DNA from: Calliopum simillimum
Taxonomy: Eukaryota > Arthropoda > Insecta > Diptera > Lauxaniidae
Direction: 5' to 3'
NCBI GenBank assembly: GCA_951812925.1
Contig: OX638370.1
Span: forward strand, 35,025,948 to 35,089,947
Length of the DNA: 64,000 bases
Shown here: positions 24,879-36,010 of the stretch, in pieces
Numbering within the stretch: position 1 is the first letter of the stretch
Layout of the letters: the number at the start of each line of letters is the position of its first letter
Notes under the pieces: generated by a model
Seen by the model: only the letters and a program-made list of their open reading frames with translations
The model's database searches: none
What the model was told of the DNA's origin: nothing
Program-made: the position numbers and the translations under genes

Positions 24879-27084
24879 GTATTTTCGGTTACACAGTGGG
24901 GTACAGTTGGATACAGTTGGGTACACTTATGGTATTCGATAAGAAAATTTGTTTCATCTGGAAAATTTTAAGTGGTTGTCTATCAATGATGGCGTTGTAT
25001 GGAGCAACGATGACATAATCTAAGGACAGCGCTCAAATCTATCGTTTACTTATGGGTCTAAAATGGTATATGGTAGCACAAATTCTGGGGTTGTGGTGGA
25101 ACCAAGATTTCGAGAAGAAGTTGCAAAAATAGTTATATTTTTCAGGTTTAAGCTAACGCCAGTGAATGTCTATTTAGGGCTACCTCTGATACAGTTTCAT
25201 TTCAGACTGTAAAGTTTCAATACATATGCTCAAAGGTAGTCTGTATACTTTATAAATTTCGTCAAGCCATAGCGATGTGACTCTTAACTGAATACCAAGA
25301 AAGGGAATATTGTCTAGCCAAGAAGCACTCTTAGGCCCAAAATTTTTCTACAGACTGCTTAATATCTTCAAAAACAAATTAATTCGGGAAAGGAAGAATA
25401 TAGCCTAAGAACGCATGCAGCGGAAAGTGAAGAGCATGTACTTGTCCTGACGCGACGAAAGACGCAGAAATTAGTGAATATTACATAAAGTTAGGAAAGA
25501 TTCATCACTTAGACTTTTCATCTTTGTTTAATTCTTTTATACTGACTTACCCGATGAATTTCGTTACTTTCGGACCAGAAAAAGTTGCATTTTTTTTTTG
25601 AGCAAATTCAAATTTAAAGGAAAATCTGTGGAAATAATTTTTCCCTCATAAATAAAATGAAAGAGTTTTCAAAAACCGAATTCTTTATTAATTTATAATT
25701 TCTTTTATTTTTATTTAATTTTTTTTTTTACTAATTTATGAAATTTTTAATATATTACGAATTCATAAATTTATATTTATATCTTGATATTTTTAGTTTT
25801 TTTCTTTATGTTTAAATAAGCAATTAGACAATATATTTTAAATTAAACTTAACTTTTTTAATTGTTTTACATTATGTATAATAATTTTATTATCTTATTT
25901 GCTTATTTTATTAAATGAGGCGTTTTTCATGTTGTTGTAGTAATTTTAATTTTAATTCATAATTTTAAAAATCACTAGTTCTCTTTTAATTATTAAGTTT
26001 TTTTATTTTATAATTTTTCATTTTAGAATTCTATTAAAATTTTAATAAAATGAATTAGAGTGGGATTTATTTTATTTGTGAATTGTACAACCAATTGATA
26101 GAAAAATGAAATGTTTTTAAGTGTGTGTATATCGCTTTGTTTAATAAAGAAAAATAATGATTCACAAATGCAACCAATATTAATTACCCCTCAGTTGTTG
26201 GACATTTTCGTGTACGTATTATAACCGTAGCCCGTAAAGTTGCAAGATATAGGCTTTTCGAAAGATGTTTAGTAAGCATACTACATTCACTTTATAAAGT
26301 CAATAGCCGTAGCAGCTTTAGTTGTAAATATACAGCATTTTAAATGTTTTTTATCAGGGTTCAACACCCCCTCATTCAGTCTGCCAACCTACGCGGTTTT
26401 TAGTAAACACAAGATATTGTATGCATGTTTATTTAACGATAGCTACATATTATGGCGCAGTATTACAGCATAATAGAATTTTTTGTATAGATACACAACG
26501 CCCCCTTATCCGTTTTTAACAACTTTTTGTAAAGTATTTTGTAGACATTTATTACATTCAAGCAGTGGCGCACGTGTAGCATGAATATAACTTTGATTCT
26601 TCTAGTGGCTGAGGCAAGATAGAAACAAACTCGAACGCACTTACTTTTTTTCGATTTTGTTCCTCTAATTTACACCATTTTTATTGTAAACCTATCGGAG
26701 CGCTAAAAACTTATGATAAATATTAGACCCTCAGAAACTTTGTAGAAAAACAATGAAACAACAAGCAATAATGAATCAAAATACATATAAGTATTCATTA
26801 GGATCAATTCCCTCCCCTTCGAAATTTTTATATTTTATTTATGTTAGCTCCGTTCCAGAACGAAATATTAGTTACCTTTTGTTACTTAAAGTAGGGCTAT
26901 TCTGTTTAAGACAGCAGAAAGTCTTTCGTAATACATTTCAGAAAACAGTTAAAATTTTAACCAAATTTTCGACCAAATCTTGTTCCAATAAATTTTATAG
27001 GTAAATCTTTTGCTATTACTTTCCCAAATTACTTAGCTAAAGACTTAACCAAAAATTTTGCTAAAAATCTTCTGGAATTATATA
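24879..27084. other. AT-rich intergenic DNA, no gene seen
   Basis: A degenerate copy of the 21.55/59.66 kb repeat (AAGAAAGGGAATATTG) is at about 25300. 25570-26180 is T-rich. A CAGTGGCGCACGTGTAG word at about 26565 resembles a lone hAT end. The open frame at 26753-27001 (+) has no known motif. Confidence 0.4.
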
Positions 27085-27126
27085 AGGATGGACCCCTCAA
27101 CATGACGGGCCTAATGGCCCCAGTAA

Positions 27127-27687
27127 CACTGTTCAACGAATTTCAGGTTTTTGCTTTTATCTCAGTTCAGACCATAAAATTATTATTCCTTGCTATTGAC
27201 ATAATAGAACTGCATTTACAAAATTTTTCCATCACGTCTCAATTTTCAGAAAAATTGACAAATCCAAAATCACGACTTACATCCGCGCGAAAATAAATTA
27301 AACAATTTTTATCCGTCAGAATTTAAAAAAAAAAATGTCAAACGATTTAGAAAATAGCAATAATTTTAAATCTAAAATAAATTTTGAAATTTGTCCGGCA
27401 GATTTTTTTATATGCCCGTTTAATTGAGAAAATGTACTGAAAAAACCAAACACCAGCCATATTTAATTGCATAAATCTTGCCTAAATCAATACAAAACTA
27501 AAAAAGCTCTTCACAAGCTTCTGCGTCATTATACTAACTTTATTTTGATACCAAAAACTTAAGGATTAGACTATGAATAACCAACTTATTTCCTTTTGAA
27601 CAAAAAATGAACATATCTTTTATGTCAATAGCAAGGAATAATAATTTCATGGTCTGAACTCAGATAATTTTTTGCCGTTGAACAGTG
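27127..27687. mobile_element. PIF/Harbinger-like MITE, 561 bp
   Basis: Ends CACTGTTCAACG and its inverse are flanked by TAA at 27124-27126 and 27688-27690. The inverted arms extend about 85 bp with gaps, including AGTTCAGACCAT and ATTATTATTCCTTGCTATTG. A 3-bp TWA duplication is the mark of PIF/Harbinger. Non-coding. Confidence 0.75.
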
Positions 27688-28230
27688 TAATCTGATAAAA
27701 AACAGAAAAATTTCAAAAGCTACCAATATAGCGTGCCGCTCGCAAATTACTTTTTTCAAACAAAAATTTATGGGAAAAAGTCTTTAATCGGTGTTTTTCA
27801 TGATTTAAGAGATTTATAAAATTGTAGGAAAATTCTAAAAAACAAGTTGCATGACGAAATGCAGTCGGATTCAAAGTCATACCTGTTACTATTCTTGTTT
27901 TATGACCTGGAACCTTGGGCTCCAATGGGTCTAAATTTGAAATTATTAAAAAGAATACTGAGTATGCAGAAAATTGGGTGCATGTTTCTTAACCCAATCC
28001 CCGCCAGTGAAGCCATACGGCACAGATAAAACGCATTACTCGAATGTTCACCAAAATCATTTTGTAACTTTTTCGCGCAGGCTTGTTGTTTTTTATGTGC
28101 GTAGAAATGTTTGATCTATCATTTGATGCATTCCACGCGTAAATATTCCATCAACTTTTCAAGCGTGTGTGGAGAGAAAGTGATCATTGAAAAATTATTC
28201 GAAAAAAAATCGATTATGGCATCGAGACGT

Positions 28231-29426
28231 CGCACTATGGTTTTTTTTGGACTAAAAAGTGCACACAAAAATAATTCACTACAAGGACCCTTTTTTTTAA
28301 AAAAATCAAATGCAAAATTAAAGGTTATACATTGAGCTATCTGAAAAGATGCCCGCTTTTTCTAGCATTTGATCCGCAAATTAGGGACAGGGGTCGAAAT
28401 CTCATAAATTTTGAAAAAAACGGTTTTTCTGTTTAAAAATATTAGTCGCATTAATCGCAGGAGTGATATATGAATAAATTTATATCCATTCAATCAAATC
28501 AATTAAGATGAAATCAACTCAAAGTGAAAATGGGCGGCGCCACGCCCCATAAACAAATTCGTCACATTCGTCATATCTCCGAAGCTATTGGACGCAGATA
28601 GATAAGATTCAGTATATTTGTAACAGGCACAGAGAGAAATAATATCCACTAAAAAAGTGGGCGGTGCCACGCCCTACAAATATAAAATTTATCATATCTC
28701 CAAAACTATCTGAGCTACAGCAATGAATTTCGGTATATATATATAAAGTTAGTAAGTCAAATAATATTTGGTGAAAAAAAGGGCGGTACCACATCCAACA
28801 ATGAACATATCCTTATTAATTGCCACATTGTTCTACAGGAAACAAGTTCATTCATGTAGCTCTGCCTATGGGCGTGGCTCCACATATTTTTTCAGCAGAC
28901 ATTATTTGTCTTGATGACTCTTGTGTATAAACCGAATTTCATCTACATGGGTCAAATAGTTTCGAAGATATGGTGTGTTTTATATTTTTGGGGCGTGGCA
29001 CCGCCCACTTTTCTAATATATATTATTTCTCTCTGTGCCTATTACAAACATACCGAGTCTTATCTATCTGCGTCTAATAGTTTCGGAGATATCAGGAATT
29101 TGTTTTTGGGGCGTGGCACCGCCCATTTTTATAATGAATTAATTTTTTCTTGCTTTATTTCATTGAATGCATATAAATTTATTCATATGTCACTCCTGCA
29201 TTTAATGCGACTAACATTTTTAAACAGAAAAATCGTTTTTTTTCAAAATTTATGAGATTTCGACCTCTGTCCCTAATTTGTGGATCAAATGCTAGAAAAA
29301 GCGGGCATCTTTTCAGATAGCTCAATGTATAACCTTTAATTTTGCATTTGATTTTTTTTAAAAAAAGGGTCCTTGTAGTGAATAATTTTTGTGTGCACTT
29401 TTTAGTCCAAAAAAAACCATAGTGCG
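28231..29426. mobile_element. Foldback element with about 570-bp arms, nested in piggyBac
   Basis: Ends CGCACTATGGTTTTTTTTGG and its inverse (29407-29426). The arms 28231 to about 28800 and about 28840 to 29426 match almost throughout, including GCAAATTAGGGACAG, GCTTTTTCTAGCATTTGATC and ACGCAGATAGATAAGA. Toward the centre each arm is made of repeated modules of about 120-128 bp, each with a GGGCGGTGCCACGCCC-type core (28532, 28660, 28780; mirrored near 28870, 28988 and 29107). Target duplication is imperfect. No ORF with known motif. Confidence 0.8.
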
Positions 29427-29796
29427 TCAGCGAGTTGCAAAAAATTATTTATTTGTACTTCGATTTTGAAAAAAGTAATTATGCCAAATTGAAGAGTAAT
29501 ACAGTAGTTCTTAAAGTGCATTTATATTTTTCCTTACTAAGTGATAGGCCTGAATATATTTTAAGTGTGCCATAGGGTAACTGGCGGGAACCGCTTATGT
29601 AAAGTTTAGAGGTAGATTAATTTCCATTTATTTCAATAATTCAATTCATTAATAATTTATATGGGGAAAATATCTACCTGGGGGGGCTTGAACACCAAAA
29701 AACCCACCCCGTGTGAATGGGCCTAGGTTTCATATGAATTTTTCGAACCTTTTTTTATGAAGATGTGCTGTAAATGATTGTGGATGCATCTAACTA

Positions 29797-30580
29797 TTGG
29801 GATTGTGCTTATCTTTGGTTACAATGCTTGCAGTTAATCGTGAAGATTATTGGATCATTAAAGGCACGATTTTTGCTGGCATGTCTCGAAATAGTTTCAA
29901 TCAAATAAGCCGTTTTATTCACTTTACACTGAAAAAACACATTGATCCCTTTCACCCTGAGCATCTTTTGATGAGTCCATGTCACCGTATTTCAGACTGC
30001 TCTCATGCAAACAGTTTATTCGAGCCAAACTTCTTCGACTTAGATGCATTGCATGGTGTCTGAACACTCTTGGAGGGTATTTGGTGTCCTTTGGTATTTA
30101 CCGAGGAAAGTATTGTTGTATTCACTTTGTGGCAGCTTTATTACAAATGATCAACGCCCTTCCTGACGACGTTCGTGCCCTCCTATTCCACTTTTACTTC
30201 GATAATTTATTAATTGGAATCCCAGTTTTCAATTATTTGCAAAGCCTAGGCTACAATGTAACGGAAATGTAAGAGAAAATTGCATTCCACACAATTGCCC
30301 ACTTCCTGGAAAGACATCATGAAAAAAAAAAAAACCAAGAAGGCATATCAAATTTGCAGAAAACAAGGAATTTGACGTCGCCATTGTAAAGTGGAATGAT
30401 AATAATTGCGTTTTAGTTGCTTTTTCTTCACATGGAAGAGATCTAAAATCGATAGCTACGCTCTTTTGTAGAACAGAATGGAAGCTATAATGATCGAAAG
30501 TCTAAAGGCAGTCGAACCATATATTAATGTATGGAAGGAACTAATCGAATAGATCAAATCAAATATCACACTACCGCGGA
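29797..30580 (+). pseudogene. piggyBac transposase relic
   Basis: In changing frames: NREDYWIIKGTIFAGMSRN and SRFIHFTL (29833-29930), DESMSPYF (about 29970), CKQFIRAK, AWCLNTLGGYLVSFGIYRGK (30055-30110), LPDDVRALLFHFYFDNLLIG (30160-30215) with the catalytic aspartate of YFDN, and GTNRIDQ (about 30537), matching the GGTDRMD motif of the family. Frameshifts and stops interrupt it. It is the DDD nuclease of a cut-and-paste transposon that targets TTAA. Inactive here. Confidence 0.85.
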
Positions 30581-31531
30581 TTAGTATGCTAACTTACCAT
30601 TTTTATTCAAAAAATATTTATGCATACGTGTAAAAAATAGAATTTTAAATAAAACTCAAAGTAAATTTTTTGCTAAGAGGTTCCCGCCAGTGATGCCATA
30701 TGGCATCAGGGCACCATGGAAAAATGGGGCGTGGTCGCTGAAATAGCTAACCGGATTTGAACTCAGGAACCTTCTTTTACCCCACAAACAAAAATTCACC
30801 ATCAAATTCAAAAAAATAAGTGCTGGCGGGGAATGGGTTAAGTAAAAAAGTGCAAACTGGAAAGTCCCGGATGAGCTTCTTCAGTAGATATTGAATTTTA
30901 ACCAATTTTTTTTAAATTTTTTTTAAAAAAAATGGAATTTTTGCATATTCACGTCTGGATTTTGAGATACTCTAGCCTAAATGTTGAAAAAAAATTTTCT
31001 TTTTGAACATTGAAATTTGCGAAAAAGGATTTTTACAATTTAGGATATTTCAAGACCCAGATGAGATAGAGCAATTCTAAGATTCGATTCAGATTCAACA
31101 TCAAAAAATACATTGGAATTGATAAATGTTTTATCTGTTTGTCCTTGTTTCCATTAAGTACGCAAAAACTAAAAAATGTTTTAATAAAAAGGTTTAAAAA
31201 AAATTGGTTGAAGTTCAGGACTTTTTTTCATTATTTTACTCCAGAGACATGCACCCAACTTTCTGCATACTCAGTTTTTTTTTTCAAATTTAGATCCATT
31301 GGACCCCACTGTTCGGGATCAGAAAACATTAACGGGACAGCTATGACTTTGAATATAACGGCATTTTGTCATGCATGAATTAATTAAATCAAACATTTTT
31401 CTGGAATTTTCCTACAATTTTATCAAACTTTAAAATTATGAAAAACACCGAGCGACGGCTTCTTCTCAAACATTTTTCTCTTTTTTCTGATTACTGGCCA
31501 TTAGGCCCAATATTGTTAGGGATGCCTTCTT

Positions 31532-32185
31532 AAAAACAAAGAATATGGTAAATACTGGACACTAGACCGGTGCGTTTTGGACGAAAGTTTAAAATTTGTC
31601 GCGCAACCGGCAGAATTGTAAAGTTAAACTACCGACATGAAGATTGCCGCCACCCTAGCTCTGGGAGATGACGGGAAAGGGTGTCGATATTTTTTTGAAG
31701 GTTGAAAAACGTGGTTTGAAAATGCATGCTCATAGGTCCGAAGTAAATCAATTCTCAGCTTCGTAGTAGGTCAAAAACTGAAATCCAAGACATGGATTCT
31801 TATGTATTTTTCCCGTAAAATTGAATGGCATCATTAGTTTTCTGATTAGACGTCCATTTTTGGCGTTAAGTGAACTTTTCAGCTCAAAAAAGGTCGACAT
31901 TTTTCCAAATCCCCTGTTTGAGCACTCCACAATTGAACAGAAAAAATCTTAGAAAAATTTGAAATATACATTTTGTTAGGATTTTTTCTGACAAATCCAG
32001 TGGTTCCATTTTTTTTGCGCTACGACATTATTTTTATTCATGAAAACCGAATTTTTGATTTTTATTATCAAAAAATATAACGAAATCGGGCGTAAATATT
32101 TAGTCAACGACGGCTCCCAACGACGGTTTTTCATTTTTTCGGTGCCCCCTAGTAAAATTTTTTTAGAATATTTTTGGAAATTTTT
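31532..32185. other. Intergenic DNA, no gene seen
   Basis: No clear element ends or coding region. The short - strand frame at 31748-31930 has no recognisable motif. Confidence 0.35.
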
Positions 32186-32460
32186 TTAACCCATTATAAA
32201 CAAGTTTTTGAAAAAGGGGTCAAAAAGACCCATAGAAACGGGATATAATGGGTTAAGATGTTCACATAACTTAATGTAGAATAAAGCATGAAACAATATT
32301 TTAGAACATATTTTAACCCATTATAAACAAGTTTTTGGAAAAATGGGTCGAAAAGACCCTTAAAAACGCGTTATAATAGGTTAAGATGTTGTAAAATATT
32401 GTTCCATGCTTGATTCTACATTAAGTTATGTGAACATCTTAACCCATCATATCCCGTTTC
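32186..32460. repeat. Nested palindromes
   Basis: A unit of about 75 bp (TTAACCCATTATAAACAAG, then GGGTC-A5-GACCC, then TATAATGGGTTAA) is itself palindromic. It occurs at 32186-32256 and, slightly changed, at 32313-32384. The second unit is bracketed by inverted arms 32250-32304 and 32394-32447. The right flank ends with the inverse of the first unit's 3' half. Non-coding. Confidence 0.75.
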
Positions 32461-33356
32461 ATAATGTTCGATTCATACTGAATGAAAATATTTATATTTT
32501 TTGACATAGAAATAAAATTTTATGCTCACATTTTGTATACATGTGAACTTTGTTCTCTAGGGGTACCCCTTGCCGACCTTTGCTCTTATATACTTAGCAA
32601 AAAAAAAAATAAAACATTTTAATACTCACCCAAATGCGGTTTCAAGCGCATTCTATTTAATTCAATCCTCCAGGATTTGCTGCGAACGGTAAACCCGATG
32701 AATTAGAAAAGTAGCATACAAAAAGGTCGCCGTAATTAAAACTTCGACTGAGATTTTGAAACTGCTGTGGGAAGTATTTTGGTGAAATGAAGTATCACCC
32801 TGCAATTTTGAAAATCCTTCTAGTGTATATGAATGATGTGCCAAAATAGAACACAACAAAATGATCAATCACTTTTGACGCAAAAGAAACGAAAAACAAC
32901 CTGATATACTCGTAAATATCATTTTTTGAGTTTTAAGCATCTGATAAAAATATTCTTGGCTACGACCTATATTTCTTTCTATTTATTTTTTGAATATCTA
33001 CGATCATGTTCATTTTGGAACTGAAGATGCTATGTAAAAGAGGTAAATATTGATCAACCACATTTTGATGTCCAGTTCTCTTCGGAATCGATATTCAATT
33101 CAATTAAGCTAAGTGTTCCTCATTTTGATAAATAAGACTAAATCGGTATCGTATTCCATTAACCAAATTGGCTATCGGTTCATATCCGTTTTACTGAAAA
33201 TAAACTTTTAGAACACCAAAAATCGAATTCAATTCCGGTTCCAATTCAAAAATGATTTCAGAATATGGCTGGGTATGCTAAAAGCAACTATGTTTTTTAT
33301 ATTAACACAAATTGAACAAAAGCGCCAGATGAAACAAGGAAGGCATTGCTGAATTA
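32461..33356. other. Intergenic DNA, no gene seen
   Basis: AT-rich with no supported ORF. The - strand frame at 32662-32868 has no recognisable motif. Confidence 0.35.
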
Positions 33357-34154
33357 CACAGGTTTAAAAAAAAAAAATGTCATGGCGTTTTGATCAGATT
33401 ATGTGTTTCCTAAGGACTTTGACGTCCTGAATCCGAATCCGGGGTCCGTTTTTTTTTCCAGAACGTCTGAGAAAAAAGATTTCAAGGTCATATGGATGTC
33501 AAAATGGGGTTCGTGTGTTGGTAAGTAATAAATTCGCTAAAATTCTGAAACTAATTTTTTATCATTGAATTCGTAGTCCTTAAAAAGAATATGTGATCAA
33601 AAACGGTCTCTCGGATTCAGTTTCAAAGGTTTAGCCATCGGAAAATCCGGATACATCTTTTATGAAAATCGCTATAAGTCGGGAACCCCTGGATGGATTT
33701 AAAAAATATTGGTGTCACATGAAAGGTATTTTGACAACCTATAAAATTGGATTCATAGTTTTGGAGATATGACCTTTTTTGAAAATTTGAGAAATTTGTA
33801 AATTACAACAACAAATACATCAACATCAGCAACAACAACAAAATACCTTTCATATGACATCAATATTTTTCAAATCCATCCAGTCGTTCCTAACTTATAG
33901 CGGTTTTCATAGAAGATATATCCGGATCTTCCGATGGCTATATCTCAATTCAATGATAAAAAACTAGTTTCAGAATTTTAGCGAATTTATCCCTAAACGA
34001 CACATGACCATTTTGACCTCCATGCGACCTTGAAATCTTTTTTCTCAGACGTTCCGGAAAAAAACGGATTCGGATTCAGGACGTCAAAGTCCCTAGGAAA
34101 CACATAGTCTGATCAAAACGCCATGACATTTTTTTTTTTTTTTGTAAACCTGTG
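33357..34154. mobile_element. Foldback MITE, 798 bp, with 3-bp TTA duplication
   Basis: Ends CACAGGTTTA and its inverse, flanked by TTA at 33354-33356 and 34155-34157. Arms of about 380 bp are inverted copies, with ATGTCATGGCGTTTTGATCA, AGATTTCAAGGTC and TTGGTGTCACATGAAAGGTA or close variants in both. The loop contains a CAACAA-rich stretch near 33807-33845. The 3-bp duplication suits PIF/Harbinger or CACTA-like elements. No ORF of note. Confidence 0.8.
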
Positions 34155-36010
34155 TTATTGAGGCTCCAAGTAATTCCAAGGTATGGAGCGTCTCGGTTTG
34201 AATAGAACTGTCTTAAAGTATGCATATGTACGTGGTAGTGTAAGCTCAAAGTCAAGTACATGCTGTGTACAGATTAAAAAAAAAAAAACAAATAATTAAG
34301 AATAAATTATTTTATAACACAATCACAAACCCATTTTATTAATTTTTTTGTTTTCAATTAAAAATATGTCATTTTACGTTTTTTACATAATTTGAAATAA
34401 AATGAAATTATTTTTGCTTAAAACTAAAAAAAAAAGAAGAAAAACGAACTACAGTATGCACTCGTATTGTAAATAGAAACATAATTTTTGTATGGAAATT
34501 TGTAATGAGTTTTGTCTTGTAATCAAAATGTAAAAACAAATTTAATGCAATCAAAAGCAATGATAAAAATACAACAGCAAATTAAATACAAAATTTATAG
34601 AAAAAACAAAAACAAATAAAAGAAAATAAAAATGTATTTGTTTTGGTATTGTGTTTGATTTTAATATGATGAAAACAGTGTGTGGAACATGGAATGTGGA
34701 ACAGTTTCAAAAAATTGTGGAAAATGTAGAGTTTTGCTTGTTGTTTAAGGCTTTTTGTTTAAGCCGCTGTTAATGTGTGTGGTAGGAAATTTAATTATTT
34801 TTTTTTTTTTCATAATTTTTTGCTGTTGCTGTTTTTTATATTTTGTTTTTTAGGTTTTTTTTTGGATGGAATGAATTTATTTTCGAATTAATGTTATAAA
34901 TTTTTTTCATTTTAACTTTAAATTCTATTAAATTGAATTCATTTTTGAATGTTTTGTTACTAGTTTTTTTGAAAAAATGTTTCTATCCCCAATTGCGTTT
35001 TATTTTTAAATAATTTTCTACTCAATTACTCAATTAATTATTTACTTTAGTTATGCAGAAGTTTGTTTTGTTTTGTTTTACTTTACTTGTTCTTTTAATA
35101 ATTTTATACAATTTATTATTTTTTATATTGTAATTATTGATTTTTGCTTTAGATTAATTTATTTGTTTGTTTTAATTATTTTTTTGTTTTTGTAAAATTT
35201 GAAACTATATATTTTTTAAATGTTTTATTTACCTTATTGTTTTTCTTAAACAAATTAACAAGCATTTTTCTCATATGAATTCTTATAAATTGATCAATTG
35301 ATTTTTAGACTACTTAATGCTTATTTATTTTTTATTTAGAATCAATAATTTATCGTTTAATTTGTTGCAGTTTTCTAATGTTAACTGCTATACATAATTT
35401 TAATTTTATTTATTTATTAATTTTTTTGTTGTTTTTTTTATTATTTTTATTAATTTTACTATTTTTAAGTCTCAGCAAATTATGTAAATGATAAAATTCA
35501 AAAAAAAAAAGCTGTATTTTATATTGTAAAAGAATAAAATACAATTAAGAAATTTGTTAAATTAATTACATAAAAGTTAAAGTATAAAATGTACATACAA
35601 AGTTAAATATTTTTTCTTTTTTGTTTCTTTCTTTGTTTTTTACAAATATAACTTAATTTTAATTTACAAATAGCATTTCTTTTTTTGTTGTTGGTTGTTT
35701 TGTGTGAAATCATATAAGTAATATATAAAAAATAAAAATACATATTTCATTAATATAAATCAAACTATTTTCTTTCACATTTACAAATTTATTTTAGTTA
35801 TTTTCTTATTTCTTTTATATATCAATTATTTATGTATATGTATGTATAAATTTTGGATCTTTTTTATTTCATTTATATTTATTTATTATTTATTTTTATT
35901 AGTTTTAGTATGTTTTTTTTTTTTTTTCAATAAATGTATATGTATATATTTATATATTTTTTGTTTTAATTTTGTATAAAAAAAAATCGTAACTAAAATG
36001 TGTTTTTCTA
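34155..36010 (-). other. Probable 3' UTR and downstream DNA of the reductase gene
   Basis: The sequence is strongly T-rich on the + strand, hence A-rich in the sense of the reductase gene, as fly 3' UTRs usually are. AATAAA hexamers are abundant in that sense. The polyadenylation site cannot be chosen by eye. No ORF or repeat ends are present from about 34280 to 36010. Confidence 0.45.

Larger units (their letters stand above)
27993..30837 (+). mobile_element. piggyBac-family element
   Basis: Ends CCCAATCCCCGCCAG and the inverse of CCCATTCCCCGCCAG are flanked by TTAA at 27989-27992 and 30838-30841, the obligatory piggyBac target. Subterminal GCCAGTGAAGCCATACGGCA (28003) and GCCAGTGATGCCATATGGCA (30688) copies are similar. 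It carries a transposase relic (29797-30580) and a foldback insertion (28231-29426). Confidence 0.85.
27085..31531. mobile_element. Outer foldback element split by two insertions
   Basis: GGGCCTAATGGCC at 27107 mirrors GGCCATTAGGCCC ending at 31508. The inverted match continues inward on both sides: AAATTGTAGGAAAATTC (27818) against its inverse near 31420, a shared TCTAAATTTG word, and ACTGAGTATGCAGAAA (27957) against 31260-31275. The left arm is interrupted by a 561-bp MITE (27127-27687) and a piggyBac element (27993-30837); left-arm sequence resumes at 30838 (AAGTCC, AACCAATTTTTTTTAAA). Outer limits are approximate. No coding of its own. Confidence 0.7.
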
